DNA of 64,000 nt from UBA7672 sp038326205 (GTDB lineage Bacteria > Pseudomonadota > Alphaproteobacteria > Caulobacterales > Hyphomonadaceae): positions 1 to 64,000 of the forward strand of contig JBBQJV010000012.1 in assembly GCA_038326205.1 (NCBI GenBank). Direction: 5' to 3'. Position 1 is the first letter of the stretch; every line of letters begins with the position of its first letter. The notes under the pieces are model-generated. The model was not told the origin of the DNA. It did not search any database and was given only the letters and a program-made list of their open reading frames with translations. Below are positions 25,629-34,128 of the stretch, piece by piece. The position numbers were made by a program, and so were the translations under genes.

Positions 25629-26687
25629 ATGGAATTTTTCTCCAGCATTGTGAAGACGTTGCAGGACGCTTGGGTCTGGCTTGAACAGTCCCTGTCAGGC
25701 ACGCCCGCGCTAGCCGGCATCGGCATGATTCTCGCCGCCGTCGGCGGGTTCATCCTGTTGGTCATGGGCCTGGGGGGTCTTGTCCGTCTCGCCTTTGCGA
25801 TGCGCCGTGGTGCGCTCGCCTCCCGCGTCCGCCGCGATGATGAAGTCGGCGCCCGCGTGGTGGTCGTGCGTGGCGGCAAGGGCCGCCGCCGCACCATCTC
25901 AGCTTTCCTCGGCGATGCTGTCGAGAGGCACCTCAAGTCTTTCATGTTCGGCGGCCCGTTCCGCGTCACCTTCTATCCCGGCAATCTCGAGGGGGACGAG
26001 CGCGCAGCTCAGCTGATGAAGCGCACCGAGGCTGATCTCATCCTCTGGGCCGAGGAGCCTCGCGGCACCAGGGGCGTCGCGCGCATGCTGGCCCGCCCGT
26101 CCAACACGTTCGATCCGCCGCGCCAGCCGATCACCCTCGTCATGCCGAAGGAGAAGGCGGCATGGAATGATGCGCTCTCGCGCGCCATGGCCTACGCCGC
26201 TGCCAAGCAGTATCGCCCGGCCCTTGGTCGTCCGCAGGATTTCCGCGCCGAGCGCCTGCAGCCCGTCGTCGAGACGGTGCTCAACATCCTCGCCGACCGC
26301 CCGCGCGCCGATCAGGCCCTGCTCGCCGAAATGGTGGACGACAGTTCCGCCGGCGCGCTGCAGCTTGCCTTCTCCGGCAACGACCAGTGGATCGATCGTT
26401 CGGTCGACATCGCCCGCACCACGATCTCGGAGATCAACCGCTCCGCCGCGCCCGACCGCTGGATTGCCGCCAACATCACACTCGGCCGCGCGCTCCGCCT
26501 AAAAGCCGAGAAGCGTTTCGATCCGGTGATGCTGCGCGAAGGCATCGCGCATCTGACGGAAGCCCTCGAAGCCCTGCGCTCCGAGCCGCGCCTCAAGCTG
26601 GCCGAGAGCGCCGCGCAAGCCATCGGCGAAGCACAGAAGCTCCTCGGCACCCGCCGCAAATTCTCCATCTCCGGCGGCGGCATCTAG
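25629..26687 (+). CDS. Membrane protein with C-terminal helical region
   Basis: The 352-residue product has one strong membrane helix at about residues 28-52 (LAGIGMILAAVGGFILLVMGL). A basic linker follows, then a domain of about 100 residues (VVVRGGKGRRRTISAFLGDAVE) and an alpha-helical C-terminal half with TPR-like spacing (AANITLGRALRLKAEKRFD, REGIAHLTEALEAL). I do not recognise a named family. It stands alone downstream of tRNA-Arg. Confidence 0.7.
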   Translation: MEFFSSIVKTLQDAWVWLEQSLSGTPALAGIGMILAAVGGFILLVMGLGGLVRLAFAMRRGALASRVRRDDEVGARVVVVRGGKGRRRTISAFLGDAVERHLKSFMFGGPFRVTFYPGNLEGDERAAQLMKRTEADLILWAEEPRGTRGVARMLARPSNTFDPPRQPITLVMPKEKAAWNDALSRAMAYAAAKQYRPALGRPQDFRAERLQPVVETVLNILADRPRADQALLAEMVDDSSAGALQLAFSGNDQWIDRSVDIARTTISEINRSAAPDRWIAANITLGRALRLKAEKRFDPVMLREGIAHLTEALEALRSEPRLKLAESAAQAIGEAQKLLGTRRKFSISGGGI

Positions 26688-26713
26688 CCTTTTATTCGCA
26701 AAACCTTGCCCGC

Positions 26714-26824
26714 TCGTCCCGACGAAAGTCTGGACCCAGGGCAGACGGCAAGCCTTGTTCCGGCTTGCCGCTTCAACTCAGTACGGGGTTAATGCCGTTC
26801 CTGGATCCCGACTTTCGTCGTGAT
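26714..26824. repeat. Extragenic inverted repeat around GACGAAAGTC
   Basis: Two arms of about 27 bp (26714-26740 and 26796-26824) are imperfect reverse complements sharing GACGAAAGTC and TGGA-CCAGG-type segments. The 157-bp gap between the two genes holds nothing else. Such dyads are common extragenic palindromes in this class of bacteria. Confidence 0.6.
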
Positions 26825-26844
26825 GCGTGGCGCTCGCGGAACGC

Positions 26845-27270
26845 TCAGGCAGCTTCCTTCTTCGACGCGCACTTCGCGCACAGGCATTTTCCCGTCAGGT
26901 ACTCGTTCACATAGGCCTCACCATAGTCGTAGCCCAGTTCCTCGCCGACCTTGATGCTGCGGCGCGCGAAGATCCACACGCGCCCCTTCGCGATCTCGAT
27001 CTCGCAGTTCGGCCGGCACGAATGGTTGATATAACGCGCCGTGTTCCAGCGCGGAGAGCCATCAATCGTCTTCCGCGAGTTGATCTCGAACAGGTAGAGT
27101 GAGTTGCTCTTGCGCCTTTCCTCCGCCGTGATGGGAACACCCGTGTACTCGATCACGCACGCCCCTTTGGGGATGGGCGAGCCCGCAAACAATCCAAGCC
27201 CGGCGCTTGCCCGCTTCACACCCAACTCGAAGTCACCGGGCTTGTAGCGTCTGCGTATCGTTACCGTCAT
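26845..27270 (-). CDS. SET-domain lysine methyltransferase
   Basis: The 141-residue protein is little more than a SET domain. It has GLGLFAGSPIPKGACVIEYTG (SET-N), RYINHSCRPNCE (the knotted NHSC motif that forms the cofactor site), GEELGYDYGE with the catalytic tyrosine, and a post-SET-like CLCAKC. These enzymes transfer methyl groups from S-adenosylmethionine to protein lysines. The bacterial target cannot be told. No partner gene is adjacent. Confidence 0.9.
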   Translation of the reverse strand: MTVTIRRRYKPGDFELGVKRASAGLGLFAGSPIPKGACVIEYTGVPITAEERRKSNSLYLFEINSRKTIDGSPRWNTARYINHSCRPNCEIEIAKGRVWIFARRSIKVGEELGYDYGEAYVNEYLTGKCLCAKCASKKEAA

Positions 27271-27436
27271 GCGTCTCTCTGTTGGTCGTGTCGGTTGGGA
27301 TGCTCTTCATGGGGAAGACAGCGCATCTCGCCAAGCCCAAAATCATCGCTGCCGCCGCAGAACTGGCAGTCCGCCTCAAAGACCGACACCTGGCTCGGCC
27401 CCAAGAATGACCCCGTCGTCGCCACGCCCCTATTCT

Positions 27437-27546
27437 CATTCCGGACACGCGCAAAGCGTGCGAGCGGGAACCCAGGACAACATGCGCCAGCGCAAGCAGT
27501 TCAAGGTTCCGGGTCTCCGACGCTTCGCGTCTTCGCCCGGAATGAC
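27437..27546. repeat. Extragenic palindromic repeat pair
   Basis: Arms at 27437-27474 and 27504-27546 are inverted copies of a unit of about 40 bp starting CATTCCGG and ending GGGAACC-like. The same unit appears at 41169-41270, so it is a family of dispersed repeats in this genome. Confidence 0.6.
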
Positions 27547-27719
27547 TGTGATCAAGGCAAACAGCTCGGGAGTTACGCCCCGTTTTGTTGGAAGGCCGCT
27601 GCGCAGACTCGGAGGAAACGCTATAATCTTCTCCAGTGATCTCAAGCCTCTGCCCGAAATTTTTGGCGGATCAACGTTGGTCAAATCGGCCGGCCTCCCA
27701 GTGCACGTATAATCGCGCC

Positions 27720-28256
27720 CATCAAACGCCGAGGCCTACCGATCTGGCTGCTGCGCGACATCCCGGCGCTGCTGGATGTCCTGATCGGCTTCTTGCCGTT
27801 GATGATCCTGGTGATCACCAACGGCTTCAAAGCCAAACGTGGAAAGAAGGTCCCCAGATCAGCCTACGACGACTTTCCCATTCCCCTCTCCCACGCGCCG
27901 AAGCAAGACCAGACTTCGTCTTGCAGCGCGAAGCCTACCGCCGCCTCGGCTGGGATTGCCGCGTCGTTGAGTTCACCCTCATGGAAGTCTCCGACGACTG
28001 GAACGATACCACGCGCCGCTTCCAGTCCTATCAACGCGCCTTCGACAATCTCGAAGCCTGCGCCTATGTCCATGCGCTCTGCGAACGCTACAGCATCAAT
28101 GAGCGCGATACGCACAAGAGCAGCAACGGCTTCCGCCCACGCTCTTCGAGCTTCGGCGGACAAGTCGCCGATGAAGGAAAACAACACCGTTCTTTTTCCT
28201 CGCTTAGTGCGCAGCATTGGGGGAGGCGGACATTCCCGGAAGACGCTTCAATCTAG
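27720..28256 (+). pseudogene. Possible degenerate membrane-protein gene
   Basis: One plus-strand frame gives a good hydrophobic helix (LLDVLIGFLPLMILVITNGF, about 27764-27825). A second frame, from about 27915, gives a natural-looking stretch (LQREAYRRLGWDCRVVEFTL). Neither half has a convincing start, and no single frame covers both. A frameshifted or chimeric remnant would explain this, but the call is weak. From 27271 to 27720 I see only the extragenic repeats. Confidence 0.25.
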
Positions 28257-28378
28257 CAGAAGCATCACAAACAAGGTGGATCGCGACGTCTGCCGGACTT
28301 ATGTATCAAATGCACCAAGGGCGTTCGCACGCCGGGGCGGTATGCTGTGAGTAGCGCCTTCAAAATCCCCTAGTATTT

Positions 28379-28486
28379 TCAGGGCGCGCCCAAGATCGCC
28401 TTGTCGGCGCTGATCCAGAGTGCGGCTGCGAACAGCAGCAGCAGGGCGACAATGACGCCCAAAGGGACGAGTTTTCCGCGCTTCAT
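28379..28486 (-). CDS. Small single-pass membrane protein
   Basis: A 35-residue frame reads MKRGKLVPLGVIVALLLLFA and continues AALWISADKAILGAP. That is a positively charged start, a helix of about 17 hydrophobic residues and a short tail, the shape of small membrane proteins. AAGG lies 9 bp before the ATG. No family is recognised, and the short length keeps confidence moderate. Confidence 0.45.
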   Translation of the reverse strand: MKRGKLVPLGVIVALLLLFAAALWISADKAILGAP

Positions 28487-28573
28487 TGCTTTACCTTATG
28501 TGGCATCCCGCCGCCAACCGAAAGGGCGCGCGACGAGAGCTAGCCCGTGTGGGCGGCAGGCGCCGGGGCGGCG

Positions 28574-29032
28574 CTAATTAGTATATCGGCTTTTGGGCTC
28601 TGGCTCGAAGACGTAGGTGTCAGCTTCTCCAACAGTCAAAACGCTTTCCACCCCCAGATCACGAGTGTGGCCGAAGATGTCTTCGTACGGGACAGTGGCT
28701 TGGATGAAGACCACGTCACCTTCTTTGGCGGATTGTTTGACTGTTTGGAACAATGTAGCTGGATAGCCAATTTCCAAGTGCAAGACTTGCGGGGGCATGG
28801 CTACGGATTCGACGGCGATGGTTACCTTCTCCACTGTTCGCGGGGAGCCAGCGGAGAACAGGCGGCCAGTTCGTGGAAAGGCGAGGAATCGAACACCGTT
28901 TGTGGGCGTCTGCCCGAAATTCTTGACGGTGAGTCTGACAACGAGTTGGTCATCGACTCGCACGCCCTGAACCTCACTGGTCACGCCCAGGTATGCGCTA
29001 GCGGAGATTGAAGAGGCTGAGCGAATTACCAA
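28574..29032 (-). CDS. Hypothetical protein, probably N-terminally truncated
   Basis: The 152-residue frame is rich in beta strand (VDDQLVVRLTVKNFGQTP, then LEIGYPATLFQTVKQ). It resembles the soluble half of proteins that normally carry an N-terminal membrane helix followed by an RAYL-like segment. Here the frame can only start at a TTG (29032), and the similarity begins at AYLGVTSE. A TGA lies a few codons upstream. I think the N-terminal part was lost in a rearrangement. Confidence 0.5.
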   Translation of the reverse strand: MVIRSASSISASAYLGVTSEVQGVRVDDQLVVRLTVKNFGQTPTNGVRFLAFPRTGRLFSAGSPRTVEKVTIAVESVAMPPQVLHLEIGYPATLFQTVKQSAKEGDVVFIQATVPYEDIFGHTRDLGVESVLTVGEADTYVFEPEPKSRYTN

Positions 29033-29165
29033 GCTTGCTGATCTAAAATACCATCACCCCGGTGCGGACGTATCTGACGCGCTTCTCACAAAGATAATCG
29101 ATGGCGTGTACACCTCGGACTTCTTGAGGAAGCGCATGTTGAGGTACTTGGATGGGCTTTCGTAG
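28971..29165 (+). pseudogene. C-terminal gene fragment
   Basis: This plus-strand frame of 64 codons reads YALAEIEEAERITKLADLKY and ends LRKRMLRYLDGLS. It looks like real coding sequence, but there is no ATG or GTG start and a stop codon precedes it directly. Its beginning overlaps the start of the opposite-strand gene, which is also truncated, so this point looks like a deletion or rearrangement joint. Confidence 0.4.
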
Positions 29166-29176
29166 CTTGCGCTGGT

Positions 29177-29503
29177 CTACCCGCCCCTAGCGTTCATCCG
29201 CTTCCTGCATTCCTTCACGCCATAGATCACGCGAGCGCGGAGCTTCAGGTCTGCCACGTCCATTCCCTTGGACGCCATGATGTACTGAGCGATACTTACG
29301 GGCGTGTGATTGCCCGCCCGCTCGGCGTCACCGTTCAGTCTCATCAGCTCACCATTGGCGAAGCGGCGGGCGACAATCTTTGTGCAATAGCCAATGAGGG
29401 CAAGCGCCTGGTCTATGCGGTAGATCGCAGACTGCACGCCCTGAACCTGCGCCAGCAGTTCTTCACGCTTGCGGAGAAGGGCGTCTATTCCATCGGTGCT
29501 CAT
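29177..29503 (-). CDS. Hypothetical coiled-coil protein
   Basis: The 108-residue protein begins with a coiled-coil-like helix (STDGIDALLRKREELLAQVQ) and ends with a basic segment (GVKECRKRMNARGG). I recognise no family. It lies next to gene fragments and may belong to mobile DNA. Codon use and composition are consistent with a real gene. Confidence 0.5.
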   Translation of the reverse strand: MSTDGIDALLRKREELLAQVQGVQSAIYRIDQALALIGYCTKIVARRFANGELMRLNGDAERAGNHTPVSIAQYIMASKGMDVADLKLRARVIYGVKECRKRMNARGG

Positions 29504-29733
29504 CCAAGAAAGATGGCCCCGGAGGATTCAGTTTGCTTGGTGCATCTGCTACATAAGTCCGACGTCTGCGTCGCGGGGCGGGGGCAGCCACAGCTCGCGC
29601 GGCCCCCTTATTCGCTATTTGCAACTCACCATTCGCCCACACACCACCTCAGCGCGCTCGAGCCTGAGACCGCTTCGGCGCGCGCAAACCCTGCCGCAGC
29701 GCATCAAATCCCGGAAACGCCCCAGTCTCGCCA

Positions 29734-29781
29734 TTGACACGCCGGATTACATGCGTAGTCTCAAATTAGATTACAGGTGTA
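29734..29781 (+). promoter_or_regulatory. Putative BlaI operator and promoter region
   Basis: TACAGGTGTA (29772-29781), a perfect TACA/TGTA dyad, ends 2 bp before the BlaI-type start codon. A weaker dyad, GATTACA-TG-CGTAGTC, lies at 29745-29760. BlaI/MecI repressors bind TACA/TGTA dyads. A TTGACA at 29734 could be a -35 box, but no clear -10 box follows at standard spacing. Autorepression of this operon is likely. Confidence 0.5.
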
Positions 29782-29783
29782 CC

Positions 29784-30158
29784 ATGCAACAGATTTCCGA
29801 CGCTGAAAGCCGCATCATGGAAGCCCTGTGGCGCAAGTCGCCACTCACGCCCGAACAGGTGATCGCCGCGGTCGGCCCGGAAAACGGCTGGGCCCCGGCA
29901 ACCGTGAAGACTCTGATCACTCGCCTGCTCAAGAAGAAAGCCATCGCCGGCGCCCGCGAAGCCGACGGCTATTGTTACCGCCCGCTGATCGCCCGCGCCG
30001 CCTACGTCCAGTCCGAAAGTCAGGGTCTGCTAGACCGCCTGTTCAAGGGCGAGGTCGCGCCACTCGTCGCTCACTTCGCCGAGAACCGCCGCCTCAGCGC
30101 CAAGGATGTCAAACAGCTCAAGGCTCTCATCGCCAAAATCGAGGAGGACAAGAAATGA
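29784..30158 (+). CDS. BlaI/MecI-family repressor
   Basis: The 124-residue winged-helix repressor reads ISDAESRIMEALWRKSPLTP, then APATVKTLITRLLKKKAIAG (recognition helix and wing), followed by a C-terminal dimerisation helix with a leucine-rich tail. In the classic system the sensor protease triggers cleavage of the repressor. The gene overlaps the M56 peptidase gene by 4 bp (ATGA), so the two are coupled. Confidence 0.93.
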   Translation: MQQISDAESRIMEALWRKSPLTPEQVIAAVGPENGWAPATVKTLITRLLKKKAIAGAREADGYCYRPLIARAAYVQSESQGLLDRLFKGEVAPLVAHFAENRRLSAKDVKQLKALIAKIEEDKK

Positions 30159-31369
30159 GCGCGTTCCTCGACACCATTATCGAGCTCAACATCGCAGCCG
30201 CCGCCGCCATTCTATTTGTGTTGCTCGTCCGCCGCCCTGCCACGCGACTGCTCGGACCCCGCGCCGTCTACAGCCTCTGGGCCATCGTGCCTGTCGTCAT
30301 GGCCGCCACCTTCCTGCCGGAGCGCACGACCGAAACCTTCGTCACTGAATTCCTGATCGGCGGCATCCCGGCCAGCCTCGCCGCCGCGCGCCTCGAAGCC
30401 GCAGCGTCGTGGTTGCCCGCCGCAAGTGGCATTGCATGGCTCGCAGGCATCGCCGCGCTCGCCCTCCTATTCATCCGCCGCCAGCGCGCCTTCCTGCGTG
30501 ACGCAGACATCGGCCTCGCCGGCCCCGCCATCGTCGGCTTCCGCCATCCACGCATCGTCACGCCCGACGATTTCGCGCGCCGCTTCAGCCACGATGAGCG
30601 CAGGCTGATCCTCACACACGAGCAGGTCCACATCGACCGCAACGACGCACGCATCAACGCTTTCGTCGCTGTCCTGCGCTGCGTCTTCTGGTTCAACCCG
30701 CTGATCCATATGGGCGCCAAGGCTCTGCGCAAGGATCAGGAATTGTCGTGCGACGCCGAAGTAATCGACCGCCGCCCACGCGTCCGCCGTGCCTATGCCG
30801 AAACACTTTTGAAGACGCACCTCGTTGCGCGCCCGCTCCCCGTCGGCTGCTACTGGTCCGCCGAGCCGCAACACCCGCTCACCGAGCGCATCGACTTGAT
30901 CGCCCGCAAGCCGATCTCGTCGCGCCGTCGCGCTGCCGCCGCCATCCTCGTGATGTCGCTCACCGCCGGCGCCGGCGTCACCGCCTGGGCAGCCCAACCG
31001 GAACGCACCATCTTCCGCGAAACAGCCGACGTGCTCCTGCCGTTCGAGCCGATCGCAACCGGCGGACAGGTCGCGACACATGCGACCCAGCCGCGCGTGG
31101 TCCCCGCCTCCTTCATGGCCCCGGCCTTGCCGCGTGACTGGAGCGCACACTCCGAACTCGTCGCCGAAGTCTGTCTCTCGCAAGGGGGCAATGTCGACAG
31201 CGCAAGGCTCGTTAAATCATCCGGCGACAATCGCGTCGACGACGCCTCGCTCCGCTCGCTCGAACGCACCCGCTTCGAACCAGCCATGCACAATGGCCGT
31301 CCCGTGGCGGTGTGCCGTCAGCAGATCACCCTCGAATTCAGTCCGGCGCCAAACGGTTCACCGCCCTAG
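30155..31369 (+). CDS. BlaR1-like M56 peptidase with TonB C-terminal domain
   Basis: The 404-residue membrane protein has several N-terminal helices. The zinc protease motif HEQVH is at residues 155-159 (THEQVHIDRNDAR), facing the cytoplasm in this family, and the second ligand region is KDQELSCDAEV. After a further membrane segment, the C-terminus is a TonB-like domain (AEVCLSQGGNVDSARLVKSS, SLERTRFEPA) in place of the penicillin-binding domain of BlaR1. It should sense an envelope signal and inactivate the BlaI-type repressor. No beta-lactamase gene is nearby. Confidence 0.88.
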   Translation: MSAFLDTIIELNIAAAAAILFVLLVRRPATRLLGPRAVYSLWAIVPVVMAATFLPERTTETFVTEFLIGGIPASLAAARLEAAASWLPAASGIAWLAGIAALALLFIRRQRAFLRDADIGLAGPAIVGFRHPRIVTPDDFARRFSHDERRLILTHEQVHIDRNDARINAFVAVLRCVFWFNPLIHMGAKALRKDQELSCDAEVIDRRPRVRRAYAETLLKTHLVARPLPVGCYWSAEPQHPLTERIDLIARKPISSRRRAAAAILVMSLTAGAGVTAWAAQPERTIFRETADVLLPFEPIATGGQVATHATQPRVVPASFMAPALPRDWSAHSELVAEVCLSQGGNVDSARLVKSSGDNRVDDASLRSLERTRFEPAMHNGRPVAVCRQQITLEFSPAPNGSPP

Positions 31370-31423
31370 ATCCGGCCCGCCACGCACCCGCCTATCTCGC
31401 TCACCTAGCCTGGGAGATCTCCA

Positions 31424-32065
31424 ATGTATGGAGCCATGAGAGAACACGCGCCGCAATCAAGCCGCCTCGCGGGCGCGATTACCGCCGCCACCGCCACCCT
31501 CGCCTTCAGCTACGCCATGGCCAACGGCATGGGCACATATATCGCGCAGCACGCGCCCGAAGCGCTGATCTACGTGTCGCTGCCGGACAAGCCCATCACC
31601 GATCCGCTTGCGCCTCCACCATCAGGTTTGCCCCTCGCCAGGGATGCCCGCGAGCTAGTCTCACCGCTGGCACACCTGGAGCGCTTCACATACGAGGAGG
31701 ACACGCTCACCGGCGAAACACGGACCGATCCGCGCAGCGACATGGGTCCCGTCGCGCCTCTGCCGCCGACGCCGCCTGCTCCAATCCGCACGGACGCAAG
31801 AATGATTCCCGCTTCGTCGCCGAATTATCCGCCCATCGACATTCGCGCGAACCATCAAGGCAAATCATCGCTCGAAGTCTGTCTCGACACCGCCGGCCGC
31901 GTCACGTCCGCGAACCTCGCCAGCAGCAGCGGTTATAGCAGCCTCGATCAGGCCGCGCTGAAATGGGTGCGCGATCGGAAGTTCACACCGGCAAAACTCG
32001 ACGGGCGCCCGCAATCAATCTGCGGCCACCGTGTCGTCTACGAGTGGAGGCTCGACCGCCGCTGA
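31424..32065 (+). CDS. TonB C-terminal domain protein
   Basis: The 213-residue protein has an N-terminal hydrophobic segment (AGAITAATATLAFSYAMA), a Pro-rich linker (PVAPLPPTPPAPI) and a TonB C-terminal-like domain (SLEVCLDTAGRVTSANLASS, WVRDRKFTPAKLDGRP). The domain order is that of TonB-family energy transducers or their periplasmic relatives. It follows the M56 peptidase by 54 bp and shares the domain type with it, so the two may sense the same partner. The start could also be ATG 31436. Confidence 0.75.
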   Translation: MYGAMREHAPQSSRLAGAITAATATLAFSYAMANGMGTYIAQHAPEALIYVSLPDKPITDPLAPPPSGLPLARDARELVSPLAHLERFTYEEDTLTGETRTDPRSDMGPVAPLPPTPPAPIRTDARMIPASSPNYPPIDIRANHQGKSSLEVCLDTAGRVTSANLASSSGYSSLDQAALKWVRDRKFTPAKLDGRPQSICGHRVVYEWRLDRR

Positions 32066-32141
32066 TCCCTTAAGCCTCGCCCCAGTAAGGCGAGGTTGGC
32101 CGGCACGCCAGGACGCCCCACGTTCCGGCCGGCCATTCTCG

Positions 32142-32187
32142 AAGCGCCCCTCTCGATCTCCTCATGGGAGGGGCGCTTCATTTTCTT
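32142..32187. terminator. Bidirectional terminator
   Basis: AAGCGCCCCTC pairs with GAGGGGCGCTT around a 15-nt loop, followed by ATTTTCTT. It ends the BlaI-M56-TonB operon and overlaps the 3' end of the convergent methyltransferase gene. Confidence 0.8.
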
Positions 32188-32774
32188 AAACCCGACAGCC
32201 GCTTCAACACAGCCGAATAGAGCAGGAACGATCCTTCAATCCGCGTTATCTCAAGCCCTGCCTCGCGTGCAAGCTTTGCCAGCACGGAGCGCGGCACGTG
32301 ATCGGGATCCCCCAACTGCTCCGCGATCACCAAGCGCGCCGAAGGCCGAAGCACGCGCGCAATTTCCCGCAGTGCCTTGCCCGGATCGCTCACTTCTCCG
32401 AGGACCGTGACAAGCAGAACGGCGTCAAACTGCCCATCCTCGAACGGCAGCGAGATTGCATCACCTTCGATGCATTCGAAATTGCTGAGCCCGGCCTGCT
32501 TGATGCGACCTGAAGCCAGCTCTAGCATGTCCCGCTGGATGTCGAACAGGACCAGTCGCCCCGGCGCGATCCCTCGCGCGATCTCGGGACTAAACCAACC
32601 TGGACCCGGTCCGATTTCGAGAACCTGCTCACCGGGGGCCAACCCGAGGCGCGCCACCATCCGTCTTGGCGACATGATAAAGCGACGAAGGGGATGCAAC
32701 AGCCAGCTTGCCCTGCTGGCCGGATAGACGCCTCTGCCCCGGAAGCTCCCGTATGGCGCCGATCCCCTGGCCAT
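32178..32774 (-). CDS. Class I SAM-dependent methyltransferase
   Basis: The 198-residue protein has the Rossmann methyltransferase pattern: VLEIGPGPGWFSPEIA (motif I), LVLFDIQRDML, EGDAISLPFEDGQFDAVLLV and LREIARVLRPSARLVIAE. This is the UbiE/COQ5-like subgroup. The N-terminal LHPLRRFIMSPRR is shared with some lipid or quinone methyltransferases. The substrate is unknown. It lies 11 bp downstream of a short-chain dehydrogenase gene and may be co-transcribed with it. Confidence 0.85.
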   Translation of the reverse strand: MARGSAPYGSFRGRGVYPASRASWLLHPLRRFIMSPRRMVARLGLAPGEQVLEIGPGPGWFSPEIARGIAPGRLVLFDIQRDMLELASGRIKQAGLSNFECIEGDAISLPFEDGQFDAVLLVTVLGEVSDPGKALREIARVLRPSARLVIAEQLGDPDHVPRSVLAKLAREAGLEITRIEGSFLLYSAVLKRLSGLRK

Positions 32775-32785
32775 CGAGGTGCGCC

Positions 32786-33580
32786 TCAGCGCGATCCCTT
32801 CGCCCCATCGATCACGCCACGACGCAGGCGAACCATGCCGCGAATCCAGCGATCATAATCACCTGTCTTGCGCTGCATGTAGGTCGTCACCTGCTCATGC
32901 GGCAGGATCAGGAAGGTCTCGGCATCAAGCCCGCGAACAACCGCCTCAGCGACATCGGAAGGCGCCAGCACCCCGTCGACATTCTGCGATCCTGCAGCTC
33001 CGCCCAGCATCGGCGTGTCAACCGCCTGGGGACACAGAAGAGAGACACCGATGCCATTCTCCTTCGATGCAATCGCGAGGTGCTCGCCAAAACCGATCGC
33101 CGCATGCTTCGATGTCGAATAGACAGCCGACCCGATCTGGCTCAGCAGGCCCGCCGCCGACACCGTGTTGAGAAACCAGCCCGACTTCCGCGCGATCATT
33201 CCCGGCAGCGCCGCCCGCGCCGCATAGACGTGCGCCATCACGTTGACGCCCAGCGCCAGCTCCCAATGCTCATTCGGCGCCGATGCTGCATTGTCGAAAT
33301 CCGGATCCGACCGCGAGATGCCCGCGTTGGAACAGAACAGATCGATGCGGCCGAACTTTTCCTCAGCCGTGCGCGCAATCTTCTGCACGTCAGCTTCCTT
33401 CGTCACGTCAGCCTGAACAGCGATCCCGCCGACCGACTTGGCAACTGCCTCGGCCCCTGCTCCATTCATATCGGCGACGATCAACGCTGCCGCGCCTTCC
33501 TTGTGAAAGCGCTCTACCAGCGCCTTGCCGATCCCGCTCGCACCGCCCGTGACGATGACGACCTTGCCCGTAACCTTCAT
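32786..33580 (-). CDS. Short-chain dehydrogenase/reductase
   Basis: The 264-residue enzyme has the NAD(P)-binding TGGASGIGK, the NAG segment (CSNAGISRSD), the catalytic Ser in NTVSAAG and YSTSK. These form the classical SDR triad plus Lys. The C-terminal extension (YMQRKTGDYDRWIRGMVRLR) is typical of a subgroup of alphaproteobacterial SDRs. The substrate cannot be told. The gene is followed closely by the methyltransferase gene. Confidence 0.88.
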   Translation of the reverse strand: MKVTGKVVIVTGGASGIGKALVERFHKEGAAALIVADMNGAGAEAVAKSVGGIAVQADVTKEADVQKIARTAEEKFGRIDLFCSNAGISRSDPDFDNAASAPNEHWELALGVNVMAHVYAARAALPGMIARKSGWFLNTVSAAGLLSQIGSAVYSTSKHAAIGFGEHLAIASKENGIGVSLLCPQAVDTPMLGGAAGSQNVDGVLAPSDVAEAVVRGLDAETFLILPHEQVTTYMQRKTGDYDRWIRGMVRLRRGVIDGAKGSR

Positions 33581-33600
33581 TGCGTCGACTCCACCCGTCT

Positions 33601-33984
33601 CTAGCTGTTCGTCTCGATGATGCTGATATTCACGATCGCCTTGACCAACGCATCGCGAACCTTCTGGCGGCTAGCCTCCGCAACACTGGCCGGCGCGCTG
33701 AACATCACCATAGCCGGCGCATTGCGGCAGGCGTCATTTTTGCGGCCCGCCGAAATCGCGAGGCCGTCGAAATTGGTGTCCTCGCCATTGACGTTCAGGG
33801 TCCCGTCCGCTGCGAGCGCCACGCGCATCGGCATGGCATTGCAGGCGGCGGCGGTCTCCGGCTTGTAGTCCGGCAGGGGCGCTTCGGCGACGATCTCGGA
33901 GGGCATGGTCACCGGCGGCGGTTCAGCCGCGCCCGTCGCGCAAGCCGAGAGGCCAACGAAGCAGGCCAGCATTGCAACACGCAT
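33601..33984 (-). CDS. Hypothetical lipoprotein
   Basis: The 127-residue protein has a lipoprotein signal with lipobox LSAC (MRVAMLACFVGLSACATGAA). The mature part includes MPMRVALAADGTLNVNGEDT and a helical end (ASRQKVRDALVKAIVNISII), vaguely like the periplasmic domain of ExbD-type proteins. No firm family. The start ATG 33984 follows AGGAG at good spacing. Confidence 0.65.
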   Translation of the reverse strand: MRVAMLACFVGLSACATGAAEPPPVTMPSEIVAEAPLPDYKPETAAACNAMPMRVALAADGTLNVNGEDTNFDGLAISAGRKNDACRNAPAMVMFSAPASVAEASRQKVRDALVKAIVNISIIETNS

Positions 33985-34128
33985 ATGACTCACTCCTGTC
34001 AATCAGGAGGCGACCATAACCCGCTTTCCCGCCACGTCGACAAGCACGATCGCAAACCTGATTTAGGCGAGCCTTGCAGGACGGCGAAAGAACGGGAATA
34101 GCTGGATGAAAAAAAGGGGAGTTCCGGG

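Noticed and set aside
27864..28217. Minus-strand frame of 117 codons
   Set aside because: It overlaps the hydrophobic and helical stretches on the plus strand. Its Ala/Val/Gly/Glu-rich make-up is typical of an antisense shadow, although the plus-strand gene itself is uncertain.
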